From Pseudomonadota bacterium (GTDB taxonomy: Bacteria > Myxococcota_A > UBA9160 > UBA4427): DNA of 36,750 bases. Of the stretch, positions 15,216 through 22,956 are shown piece after piece. Every line of letters starts with the position of its first letter. Positions within the stretch are counted from its first letter, which is position 1. The notes beneath the pieces were generated by a model that did not search any database, was not told the origin of the DNA, and was given only the letters and a program-made list of their open reading frames with translations. The position numbers and the translations under genes are program-made. The stretch spans positions 1 through 36,750 of the forward strand of contig JAKSBN010000094.1 in assembly GCA_022361175.1 (NCBI GenBank). Direction: 5' to 3'.

Positions 15216-16007
15216 TCAGTCTTTCTGGGCGCGTCCGCGCTCCTGGATGCCCTTGCGGCGGGCGGCGATGGCGTCGGCCGACAGCGTCTTCGCGTGCGCG
15301 CGGTTGGCCTCGGTTTCGAGGCGCAGGCCTTCGCCGAAGGTCGCCGCGAAGCCGGCGTTGATGACGCGTTTGTAGCCCCGCAGCGTTTCGGGATCGCAGC
15401 TGCGCGTGTCCTCGGCCAGTTGGCGACACACCGGCAGCAGGTCCTCGGGCTCGACCACGCGGCTCACGAGGCCCCAGGCCGCCGCCTCCTCGGCGCTGAG
15501 GAAGTTGCCGGTCAGCGACAGCTCCTTGGCGCGGTGGATGCCGACCAGTCGCGAGAGCTTCTGACTGAGCCCCCAGCCCGGCAGGATGCCGACGCGCGCG
15601 TGGGTGTCGGCGAAGCGCGCGTTCGTCGAGGCGACCAGCATGTCGCACGCCAAGGCCAGCTCGAACCCCCCGGTGATGGCGACGCCGTTGATGGCCCCCA
15701 CGACCGGCCGATCGAAGGCCTCGATGGCGGCCACGAGCCCCTCTCCGCCGCCGACGGCCCGCTCCGTCGAGGCGTCGGTGGGCGCCTCGCCACCCAGCTC
15801 CTTCAGGTCGAGCCCGGCACAGAAGGCCCGGTCGCCGGCGCCCGTCAGGACTACGGCATGGCAGTCCGCGTCCTGTTGCAGCTTCTCGAACGTCTCGCGC
15901 AGCGCCCGGCGCAGCTCTGCCGAGAGCGCGTTCATGGCGCGCGGCCGGTTCAGGGTGACGGTGGTGATGTGGTCCTTGGAGTCGATCAGCAGGACGGGGT
16001 CGGACAT
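15216..16007 (-). CDS. Enoyl-CoA hydratase/isomerase (crotonase) family protein
   Basis: 263 residues, ATG 16007, AGAGGAAG ribosome site. Crotonase features: VTLNRPRAMNALS, GAGDRAFCAGLDLKELGG (oxyanion-hole loop), GAINGVAITGGFELALACDMLVAS (second oxyanion Gly; Glu in GGFELA at the position of the first hydratase Glu), and ARVGILPGWGLSQKLSRLVG, where the second hydratase Glu is replaced by Gly. Retaining one acid only suggests an isomerase- or hydratase-variant rather than a classical hydratase. It probably takes part in acyl-CoA metabolism with the LLM oxidoreductase and acyl-CoA dehydrogenase nearby, which is inference from context. Confidence 0.85.
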   Translation of the reverse strand: MSDPVLLIDSKDHITTVTLNRPRAMNALSAELRRALRETFEKLQQDADCHAVVLTGAGDRAFCAGLDLKELGGEAPTDASTERAVGGGEGLVAAIEAFDRPVVGAINGVAITGGFELALACDMLVASTNARFADTHARVGILPGWGLSQKLSRLVGIHRAKELSLTGNFLSAEEAAAWGLVSRVVEPEDLLPVCRQLAEDTRSCDPETLRGYKRVINAGFAATFGEGLRLETEANRAHAKTLSADAIAARRKGIQERGRAQKD

Positions 16008-16116
16008 GGTTCTTCCTCTCGTGGCACGGCGATTCGGGAGGGCAAGGTAGCCCGCCCCGGGCCGTCCCCAAGAGCCGAGAGTCCGGACTGGCGCGGTGGA
16101 ACGCGGGGGTTCGCGG

Positions 16117-16440
16117 CTAGAAGCGCAGCTCGAGCTTCACGCGAACGCCCTCGGTTTTGAGGGGCATGCGCATGCGCAGCTCCATGTCGCGGCCGCTCAC
16201 CTGCAGCGGCTGGTTGTACCGCACCAGGTAGAACTTGCGCGGCCGCTTCGTCTGCGGCGTGGCGCGCAAGGGCTCGTAGAGCTTGTGATAGGGCGTCAGG
16301 GTGCGGACCAGGGCCCGCTCCAGCTCGCGGTCCACCACGTTGGTTTGGACGCGCTTGCCCTGGACCACTTCGGCCCGCGCCTCGGCCGGAAGCCAACCGA
16401 GCGCAGCGAGTGCCACGAGGCAACACAGTGACTTGCGCAC
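16117..16440 (-). CDS. Small secreted protein, unknown function
   Basis: 107 residues from GTG 16440, with AAAGGAGA 6 bp upstream. Residues 1-23 form a signal peptide (CCLVALAALGWLPAEARA, cleavage before EVVQGK). The mature part is about 84 residues, basic, and mixed alpha/beta: NVVDRELERALVRTLTPYHKLYEPLRATP, then strands RKFYLVRYNQPLQVSGRDMELRMRMPL and VKLELRF. No family recognised. A sigma-54-type promoter at 16468-16483 would start transcription about 17 nt before the GTG. It is divergent from another small exported protein. Confidence 0.65.
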   Translation of the reverse strand: MRKSLCCLVALAALGWLPAEARAEVVQGKRVQTNVVDRELERALVRTLTPYHKLYEPLRATPQTKRPRKFYLVRYNQPLQVSGRDMELRMRMPLKTEGVRVKLELRF

Positions 16441-16467
16441 GACGGTCTCCTTTCAGGCGGAAGTGAA

Positions 16468-16483
16468 TGCATCGAACGTGCCA
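16468..16483 (-). promoter_or_regulatory. Sigma-54 (-24/-12) promoter
   Basis: On the minus strand, TGGCACGTTCGATGCA matches TGGCACGNNNNTTGCW at 11 of 12 fixed positions, with GG and GC at exact -24/-12 spacing. The implied start is about 16457, leaving a leader of about 17 nt with the ribosome site before GTG 16440. An enhancer-binding activator is required by this class of promoter; none is in the window. Confidence 0.6.
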
Positions 16484-16683
16484 TGACGCACGTCGAGACC
16501 GCCTTCGCAAGACTCCGTCTTCACTTGACTTTTTTTGCTGCACACCAGTTGCGCGCTCGGGAGATGGGCGTTCGGCTTCCCATTGCCGGACATGGCGCGC
16601 ACAGAGATGACACGGAGCGTCGCCCGACACCGCGGCGCGTCGCAGTTGACCGGCGGGGAGAATGTCGCAGACTCCCACCCGAA

Positions 16684-16707
16684 CGCTGCGGGGGGCCTAC
16701 CGCAGCG
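16684..16707 (+). promoter_or_regulatory. Leader hairpin
   Basis: CGCTGCGG and CCGCAGCG flank an 8-nt loop, a perfect 8-bp stem 65 bp before the start codon of the secreted-protein gene at 16772. It could be an operator or a leader structure; no T-tract follows. Confidence 0.35.
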
Positions 16708-16771
16708 CGACATCCACCCCCCTTTCCCCGAGGCGGCGCCTGCGCGTTGTCGCGGGAAGGAGGGTCGTTGG

Positions 16772-17134
16772 ATGATCAGCTCGCGTACGACGTGGCTCCG
16801 CGGCTTCTGCACACGCCTCTGCACACTGCTGGCTCTCGTCCCGCTCGCGTTCGCCGGAACCGCCCAAGCGGAGACCGACGTCGCCGCGCCGGAGGAGGGC
16901 CCCTACTACCACGGCGCCATGGGCATCGCAGCCGGCGGCCTGACCCTTCTCTACGCGCCCGCCAAGATCCTATACGCCACGGCCGGGATGGGCGTCGGTG
17001 GGCTCGCCTATCTGTGGAGCGTGGGCGATCACGAGATGATGTCGCGGGTCATGCAAGCGTCCATGGGTGGCGACTTCGTGATCACCCCGTCGCATCTGCG
17101 GGGCGAGAAGAACGTCGAGTTCCTCGGGCGCTGA
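16772..17134 (+). CDS. Small exported protein, conserved in deltaproteobacteria-like genomes
   Basis: 120 residues from ATG 16772, with AAGGAGGG 7 bp upstream. It has a signal peptide (TLLALVPLAFAGTAQA, cleavage before ETDVA), then a glycine-rich hydrophobic pair YYHGAMGIAAGGLTLLYAP and LYATAGMGVGGLAYLWSVGD that could be two membrane segments, and a C-terminal MGGDFVITPSHLRGEKNVEFLGR. From memory, the 'GDYVVTPxHLRGERxxEFFG' ending recurs in uncharacterised small proteins of deltaproteobacteria; not searched. Probably envelope-associated. The last 53 bp overlap the convergent methyltransferase gene. Confidence 0.7.
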   Translation: MISSRTTWLRGFCTRLCTLLALVPLAFAGTAQAETDVAAPEEGPYYHGAMGIAAGGLTLLYAPAKILYATAGMGVGGLAYLWSVGDHEMMSRVMQASMGGDFVITPSHLRGEKNVEFLGR

Positions 17135-17969
17135 CGCACCAGACGGCGCCCTCCATCTGCACGCCGTCGTCGCCGGCGTAGGGCAGGAGGGCCTTGCGCA
17201 CGGCCGTCGCTGCTTTCTCCATGACCGCCGGTGGAGAGTCGCGCAGGGCGGACCCCACCGGGCCCATCTGCAGGGTGAACGCGACGCTGGCGTCCAGCGC
17301 CACGGGCCCGCCGATCTGCATGGTGAGGCGACGACCCTCGATCTCGATCTGCTCCCAACCGCCGGCCTCCAGCAAGCCGCGCAGACGTTCGGGGTCCGCC
17401 AGCGCCATGGGTCCGGGAGAGCCCGGGGGAGGCGGCGGCGGCAACTCGACCAGGTCGGCGACTGCCTGTAGCGGGACCCGCACCCAGGGATTCTCCACCA
17501 CCCCCCGCCAGCACACGAAGGCCAGCCTCCCGCTGTCACCCGCCGCCCGGCGGAGGTTGGCGAAGGCGGCGACCGGGTCGTCGAAGAACATGACCCCGAA
17601 GCGGGAGAACACGAGATCCGCAGAGCCCGGTTCGAAAGCGTGCGTCTGAGCGTCGGCCTGGCGGAACTCGAGCGCGCCGTTGCCGGCGGCCCGTTCGCGG
17701 GCCCGGGCGAGCATGGGTTCCGAGAGATCCACACCCAGCACGTGGCCGCCGGGGGCGACCCGCTCGGCCAGCGCCAGCGCGGTGGCACCGCAGCCGCAGC
17801 CCACGTCCAGGACCGACTCGCCGGGCTGCGGTTGCGCCGCATCCAGCGCCAGCTGCCCCGCCGCCTCGATCTGAAGATCCAGCTGCTCCTGCAGGGCCAC
17901 CCACTTGGGGCCCGCCACCTGGTTCCAGTACTCGAGCTGTTGGGCGTTCGCTTCCTCGGGCGCCGTCAC
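17082..17969 (-). CDS. Class I SAM-dependent methyltransferase
   Basis: 295 residues from GTG 17969, which overlaps the Nudix stop codon (GTGA), so the two are translationally coupled. YWNQVAGPKWVALQEQLDLQI opens a UbiE/arsenite-methyltransferase-like subfamily. Motif I is VLDVGCGCGATALALAERVAPGG; then LGVDLSEPMLARARERA, FRQADAQ, ADLVFSRFGVMFFDDPVAAFANLRR, GRLAFVCWRG. The C-terminal half (PERLRGLLEAGGWEQIEIEG...) follows the same subfamily. Substrate unknown. Its 3' end runs 53 bp antisense into the small exported-protein gene. Confidence 0.8.
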   Translation of the reverse strand: MTAPEEANAQQLEYWNQVAGPKWVALQEQLDLQIEAAGQLALDAAQPQPGESVLDVGCGCGATALALAERVAPGGHVLGVDLSEPMLARARERAAGNGALEFRQADAQTHAFEPGSADLVFSRFGVMFFDDPVAAFANLRRAAGDSGRLAFVCWRGVVENPWVRVPLQAVADLVELPPPPPPGSPGPMALADPERLRGLLEAGGWEQIEIEGRRLTMQIGGPVALDASVAFTLQMGPVGSALRDSPPAVMEKAATAVRKALLPYAGDDGVQMEGAVWCVSARGTRRSSRPADATG

Positions 17970-18538
17970 GACAGAGCCTCGAGCCAGGGGCTGGCCTTGC
18001 GGTGCATGCGCAGGAGGCTCTCCTCGTCGATCCAGGAGGTCAGCTCGGAGCGCGGGAACCAGCGCAGGTCCTTCGACTCGTGGCTCCGCTCCAAGCGCTG
18101 ATCCGGCCGGGCGACCAGCAGGAAGCGCACGTCGTGGTGCTCGTGCCGGGGTTCGCTCCCCCGCTGCGGAATGGTGTGGACGTCCACGTCGAGCGGCAGC
18201 GGCTCCTCGTCCCCGCCCGGGGGCGACACGAACCCGAACGCGGACATGCCCGACTCCTCCCGCGCCTCGCGCAACGCCACGTTCGCCACGTCCGGGTCGC
18301 CGTCGGCGTGTCCCCCCAGCTGGAGCCAGCGATCGAGTTTGGCGTGGTGGGTCAGCAGGACAGAGCGGTAGTCCGGCGACACGATCCACGCCGACGCGGT
18401 GACGTGGCCCGGCCAGCACGTGCGCGAGAAGCAGTCCGGACGGGACGCCAGGAGCTCGCGCACTTGGGTGACGGCGGGCTCGCCCGGAAAGTGCTTCTCG
18501 TAGCGGTCCAAGAGTTGCCTGAGGGGCTGGCGATGCAC
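17966..18538 (-). CDS. Nudix hydrolase
   Basis: 190 residues from GTG 18538 (GGAGG 4 bp upstream); ATG 18604 would add 22 residues. The Nudix box is LGGHADGDPDVANVALREAREESGM: the REAREESG half is canonical, while the first half uses GGHADGD in place of Gly-x5-Glu. That is a recurring subfamily variant, not a damaged site. An N-terminal helical region (RQLLDRYEKHFPGEPAVTQVRELL) precedes the fold. It hydrolyses a nucleoside-diphosphate-linked compound; the identity is unknown. It is upstream of and coupled with the methyltransferase. Confidence 0.85.
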   Translation of the reverse strand: MHRQPLRQLLDRYEKHFPGEPAVTQVRELLASRPDCFSRTCWPGHVTASAWIVSPDYRSVLLTHHAKLDRWLQLGGHADGDPDVANVALREAREESGMSAFGFVSPPGGDEEPLPLDVDVHTIPQRGSEPRHEHHDVRFLLVARPDQRLERSHESKDLRWFPRSELTSWIDEESLLRMHRKASPWLEALS

Positions 18539-18644
18539 ACGGCCTCCGTCGAGTCGCTCTAGACACGCAGGATGGACCAGCGCCGACGCCGGCGCACCTC
18601 GCATCGACGCGGGCTCCGCCAGAAATGCAGGCTAGCCTCCCCCC

Positions 18645-21572
18645 GTGCCGACCGACGCTGCCATCACCGCCCGCGCTCTCGCCGAGCGGGTCTCACTCGC
18701 ACCGCTGGCCCCCGTGGTCGAGGCCGCCCTGGCGCGCTCGCCCCAGCCCGACCGCGCCCCTCCGCTCTTGGAGACGCTGCTGGACGGCCTGGCGGGCGCC
18801 GACTGCCTGGCGCCCTTCCTGGCGCAGGACGCCGCCGGTCTCGAGCGAGTGCTCACCGTCTGCAGCGGGCACGCGCCCTTCCTGGCGGCCCGGCTGGCGC
18901 GGCATCCCGACTGGTGGAGCGCGCTCACCAGCGACCAGCTGCGAGAGCCGCGAGACGCCGAAGCGCTGGCGCGAGACCTGTCGCTGGCGCTCGCGGACGG
19001 CGCAGATGCGGACGCCCTGCGCCGCTTCAAGTACCGCGAGCTGTGTCGCATCACGCTGCGCGAATGCGATCCGGAGCTGGTGCCGCCGGAGCGCGAAGCC
19101 GAGATCCTGGCCGAGCTCTCGCACCTGGCCGACGCCCTGCTGGCGGAGTCGCTCGCCCTGGCCCTGGCGCGGGTGGAAGAGCGCTACGGCCCGCCAGTCT
19201 GGACGGTCGCCGGCCAGCCGCAGCGCCTGGCGCTGTGCGTCCTCGGGCTGGGCAAGCTCGGCTCGGAAGAGCTCAACTACTCGTCGGACGTCGACCTGGT
19301 CTACGTGCACGAGAGCCCAGCGGAGCCGCCGGTGGACGGGCCGGGCGGCGAAGCGCCGGCGCCGTACTTCGACCGCGTGGCGCGCGAGTTCGGGGGCCTC
19401 GTCACCAGCGCCACGACCGAGGGCTTCCTCTACCGGGTCGATCTCGACCTGCGGCCGGAGGGAGCCCAGGGACCGGTCGTGATCTCGGCGGCCGGCCTCG
19501 AGACCTACTTCGAAGCCTGGGCGCACACCTGGGAGAAGGCCGCCTACATGAAGGCCCGGCCCGTGGCGGGGGATCCGGCGCTCGGCTGGCGCGTGGTGCG
19601 GTCGCTGGCGCCCATGCTGTACCGCTCGAGCATGGATCTCTCGGGGGTCCGCGGCATCCGCGAGCTCAAGGAGAAGGTCGAGCGGGCGCGCAGCCGCGAG
19701 GGCGACCCCTTCGACGTCAAGACCGGGACCGGGGGCATCCGCGACGTGGAGTTCGTGGCCCAGGCCCTGCAGCTGCTGCACGGCGGCCGCATCCTCCAGC
19801 TGCGCGAGCGCGGCACCCAGCGCTCGCTGGAAGAGCTGGGCCAGGTGGGACTGCTGCCCCGAGAACGGGTGGAGAGCCTGCTGGCCGACTATCGCTGGAT
19901 GCGCCGCGTCGAGAACCGGCTGCAGATGGAGGCCGAGCGCCAGACCCACCGCGTGCCCGAGGAGCCCGAGCGGGTGCGCCGCCTGGCGCGCACGCTCGGC
20001 GACGCGGGCGACGGGGCCGAGGCCCGCTTCCGCTCCGCACTCGCCGCCTGCCGCGAGCGCGTGCGCGCCGCTCTGGCCGAGTCGTTTCCCGAAACCGACA
20101 GCAGCGGCGTCCAGGACGCGTTCGCCCGCTACAGCCGCCGCTTCGCCGGATTCTCCGGCGCAGAAGCCCTGTTGGAGCAGCTGGCCGGTGCGTTCTCGCA
20201 GTGCATCGAGCAGAGCCCGAACCCCGAGCGCGCCCTCAACAACCTCGAGCGCTTCCTGGCCAGCGCCGGCGCCAAACCCACCTTCATCGAGCTGTTGCTG
20301 GACCGGCCCGAGCTGGTGCCGCGGCTGGCGCGCCTCTTCGGCACGTCGCAGTTCCTGTCCGAGATCCTGTCCCGGCACCCGAGCCTGATCGAGCCCGTCT
20401 TCGACGATCCCGACGTCCTGCTGCTCTCCCGCCAACAGTTGCGCGAGGATCACGACCGGCTGCTGCGCGAATTCGAGAGCGAGGGACGCGCCGGGACCGA
20501 GCTCGCCCTCGACACGCTGCGCCTGTTCCACCACCGCCAGGTGGTGAACGTCGGCCTCCTCGAACTGGGCGAGAAGATCGGCCTGGATCAGGTGGAGGCG
20601 GCCCTGACGGACCTGGCCGAAGTGTGCACCGAGCGCGCCCTCGAGTTCGCCCACGAGCAGTCGGCCGCCCGGGCCCCCCGCTCGGGCGACTATTTGATCG
20701 TGGGCATGGGCAAGCTCGGCTGCCACGCCTTGAGCTACGGAAGCGATCTCGACCTGATCTTCCTCTACGACGCCGAAGCCCTCGAGCCGGCGGAGCGGCT
20801 GGAAGCCCAGGACCACTTCGTGCGCCTGACCCAACGCTTCATCTCCGCCCTACAGACGCCCACCGCGGCGGGCCGGTGCTACGAAATCGACGCGCGCCTG
20901 CGTCCGTCGGGCAACCAGGGCCTGCTGGTGACGTCGCTGGCGGCCTTCGAGCGCTACCACGAGTCGGGCGCCCAGGTGTGGGAGCGCCAGGCCCTGCTGA
21001 GGGCGCGCGCCGTCGCCGGCAGCGCAGAGCTGGCGGAGCGGTTCGAGGCGTTGCGCCGGCACATCCTGGTGCGCCCGCTGTCCGAAGACGCCGCCCACGA
21101 GGTGCACCGCATCCGCATGCGCATGCAACGCGAGCTGGCCCGCGAGAGCGCCCAGCGACACGACTTCAAGACCGGCCGCGGCGGAGTGCTCGACGTGGAG
21201 AGCGTGGTCCAGTATCTGCAGCTCGTTCACGGCGCCCAACACCCGGACCTGCTGGCGCCCGTGCGGATGGAGCAGACCATCGAGGCGCTCGAGCGCGTCG
21301 GCGCGCTCGCTGCCGATGCGGCCGGCACCCTGCGCGCCGGCTGGCTCTTCTTCCGGGCCTTGGGCAGCCGCCTGCGAATTGCCGAGAACCGCTCGATCTC
21401 CGACCTCGACGAGGAGCGCGGCGACCTGGACAGCCTCGCCCGCAGCCTGGGCTACAGCGGCACCGGGCGAGAGGGAGGCGAGCGGAGGGCGCTCCTGGCC
21501 GACTACCGCCGTCACACCGAGGCCGTTCGGAGCGCCTATCGCCAGACCTTCCCCTTCGACGACTCCGAGTAG
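18645..21572 (+). CDS. glnE: Glutamine synthetase adenylyltransferase/deadenylase
   Basis: 975 residues from GTG 18645, close to the usual 945-990. It contains two nucleotidyltransferase domains: the deadenylylase half with GLGKLGSEELNYSSDVDLVYV (from residue 202) and KTGTGGIRDVEFVAQALQL, and the adenylylase half with GMGKLGCHALSYGSDLDLIFLYD (from about 686) and KTGRGGVLDVESVVQYLQL. Both keep the paired Asp residues (SDVDL, SDLDL). It attaches or removes AMP on the tyrosine of glutamine synthetase in response to PII and glutamine. No Shine-Dalgarno; TAGCCT at 18633-18638 is 6 nt from the GTG, which fits a leaderless message. glnA and glnB are not in the window. Confidence 0.95.
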   Translation: MPTDAAITARALAERVSLAPLAPVVEAALARSPQPDRAPPLLETLLDGLAGADCLAPFLAQDAAGLERVLTVCSGHAPFLAARLARHPDWWSALTSDQLREPRDAEALARDLSLALADGADADALRRFKYRELCRITLRECDPELVPPEREAEILAELSHLADALLAESLALALARVEERYGPPVWTVAGQPQRLALCVLGLGKLGSEELNYSSDVDLVYVHESPAEPPVDGPGGEAPAPYFDRVAREFGGLVTSATTEGFLYRVDLDLRPEGAQGPVVISAAGLETYFEAWAHTWEKAAYMKARPVAGDPALGWRVVRSLAPMLYRSSMDLSGVRGIRELKEKVERARSREGDPFDVKTGTGGIRDVEFVAQALQLLHGGRILQLRERGTQRSLEELGQVGLLPRERVESLLADYRWMRRVENRLQMEAERQTHRVPEEPERVRRLARTLGDAGDGAEARFRSALAACRERVRAALAESFPETDSSGVQDAFARYSRRFAGFSGAEALLEQLAGAFSQCIEQSPNPERALNNLERFLASAGAKPTFIELLLDRPELVPRLARLFGTSQFLSEILSRHPSLIEPVFDDPDVLLLSRQQLREDHDRLLREFESEGRAGTELALDTLRLFHHRQVVNVGLLELGEKIGLDQVEAALTDLAEVCTERALEFAHEQSAARAPRSGDYLIVGMGKLGCHALSYGSDLDLIFLYDAEALEPAERLEAQDHFVRLTQRFISALQTPTAAGRCYEIDARLRPSGNQGLLVTSLAAFERYHESGAQVWERQALLRARAVAGSAELAERFEALRRHILVRPLSEDAAHEVHRIRMRMQRELARESAQRHDFKTGRGGVLDVESVVQYLQLVHGAQHPDLLAPVRMEQTIEALERVGALAADAAGTLRAGWLFFRALGSRLRIAENRSISDLDEERGDLDSLARSLGYSGTGREGGERRALLADYRRHTEAVRSAYRQTFPFDDSE

Positions 21573-21579
21573 AACCGAC

Positions 21580-22956
21580 TCAGAAGCTCAGGCCGAAGCG
21601 CGCTCCCACGTTGAGGCCGTCCTCGGAGAACCCCAGGTCGACCCGAAAGATGGCGCTGCGTTCGAGGCTGAAGCGCAAGCCCGCCCCGTAGCTCTGGTGC
21701 AGCTTCGCCTCGAACAGGTCGGGCCAGTCGTCGGCCACGGAACCCAGCTCGTAGAAGAGGCCGACGCCGATCCGTTCGATGCGGATCGTGCGGGTGATGG
21801 GGATGCCGCGCGCAATCACCCAGGGCCGGTACTCGACCACCCCGAGCCAGGCCGAGCGGTCCCGAAAGCGCCCCTCGATGAAGCCGCGGTGCCGAACGGA
21901 TCCGCCCAGGGTCGGCAGGGCGAAGAACGGCAGGTCGCCCGACGTCGTTTGCGTGAGCAACCCGAAGGCCAGGGAATCGGTGGGCGGGTGCTCTTCGTCC
22001 GGGTCGCCACCGGAGTGGAACAGGCCGGGCACGCGGAACACCTTGCTCGCTTCGAGCGTATAGCGCGCACCGACGTCGCCGCCCCGCTGAACCAGCGCGG
22101 CATCGACGAAGCCCTCGAGCACGAAGCCCGTGTACGGCTGCCGCTGGCTGTCGCGGGTGTCCCAGCGCAGGCCGACGTTCAGATAGCCCAGGTTGTGGTC
22201 CTCGGCGTCGGCGAAGAGCTCGGGGAAGACGTCCTCGGTGTCCGGCCGGCCGCTCACGCGGCCGTCCGAGAGCTCGTGGAACTCGCCGCGCAGCCCGACC
22301 CGCAGCACCCAGTCGGAGCCCGCCTTGGGCAGGCTGCGGTTCAGCTCGATCTCCGCGTCGAAGACCTCGTCGGTGTAGCTGGTCTCGTCGCTCTCCTCGG
22401 TGTCGTCGCCCAGGCCGAAGAAGCGGCGCGTCAGCGAGCGCCGATAGCCCGCGCCGAAGCCGACGAAGCTCCGCTCCTCCTGCAGCACGCCGCCCGTGGG
22501 CAGATCGATGTGGTGCAGCCAGCGGCGCCACAGGAAGGACCCGCTGCGCTGGCCCTTGGACGTGTAGGAGACGAACGCCCCGGCGAACTCGCGCCGGCGC
22601 TGGCGCCGGAAGTCGATGTCCGTGAGGGCCAGCCCGCCACCGGTGCCGACGTCGCTGTCGCTGGTGACGAAGGGCGCGATGAAGCTGCTGACCAGGAAGC
22701 GCTGGAGGACGTTGCCGGGCTTGATGCGGCCCTCGGGGATGTAGCGCCAGCGCCCCGGGTTGGGCAGCTCCGGCGGGCGTTCCACCGTCGGGATGCGGCC
22801 GTCGGGATCGATGCCCTCGAAGGGATCGAACTCCTCCTCCGGTTCGGTGAGAGCCAGCTGCACCGGCGCGTCTTCCGCGGCCGTCGCGAGCACGGGCGAT
22901 GCCACCACCCACAGGGCAGCGACTCCGATCCCGAGTGCGACGTGCCTACTCTGAAT
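21580..22956 (-). CDS. Omp85/BamA-like outer-membrane barrel without POTRA domains
   Basis: About 458 residues if started at ATT 22956 (SD-like GGGAGAA upstream), which gives a normal signal peptide: QSRHVALGIGVAALWVVASPVLATA. In-frame TTG codons at 23013 and 23097 lie inside gor and would put long Arg/Ser-rich tails before it. After an acidic Pro-rich linker (EPEEEFDPFEGIDPDG), the remainder is a beta-barrel: alternating strands and acidic loops, and C-terminal GARFGLSF ending in Phe, the Bam recognition signature. It resembles the barrel half of the surface-antigen (D15) family. No POTRA repeats. Role unknown; perhaps lipid or small-protein transport. Confidence 0.7.
   Translation of the reverse strand: MQSRHVALGIGVAALWVVASPVLATAAEDAPVQLALTEPEEEFDPFEGIDPDGRIPTVERPPELPNPGRWRYIPEGRIKPGNVLQRFLVSSFIAPFVTSDSDVGTGGGLALTDIDFRRQRRREFAGAFVSYTSKGQRSGSFLWRRWLHHIDLPTGGVLQEERSFVGFGAGYRRSLTRRFFGLGDDTEESDETSYTDEVFDAEIELNRSLPKAGSDWVLRVGLRGEFHELSDGRVSGRPDTEDVFPELFADAEDHNLGYLNVGLRWDTRDSQRQPYTGFVLEGFVDAALVQRGGDVGARYTLEASKVFRVPGLFHSGGDPDEEHPPTDSLAFGLLTQTTSGDLPFFALPTLGGSVRHRGFIEGRFRDRSAWLGVVEYRPWVIARGIPITRTIRIERIGVGLFYELGSVADDWPDLFEAKLHQSYGAGLRFSLERSAIFRVDLGFSEDGLNVGARFGLSF

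Larger units (their letters stand above)
16441..16771. other. Divergent intergenic region, 331 bp
   Basis: This separates two divergent small exported-protein genes. It contains the sigma-54-type promoter (16468-16483, minus strand), a seven-T run at 16530-16536 preceded by a weak AAGAC-TCC-GTCTT stem, and a perfect 8-bp stem (CGCTGCGG/CCGCAGCG, 16684-16707) in the putative leader of the plus-strand gene. I see no gene in it. Confidence 0.6.

Noticed and set aside
16509..16536. Intrinsic terminator: weak stem plus seven-T run
   Set aside because: Only 5 bp of stem, 8 nt before the T-run, and no plus-strand gene upstream to terminate; TTGACT there also has no -10 at proper spacing.
18693..20834. 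Long open frame antisense to glnE (over 700 codons)
   Set aside because: High GC leaves the antisense frame free of stops; the protein is composition-biased (Ala, Gly, Gln, Arg) with no motif, while the glnE frame has full family motifs.
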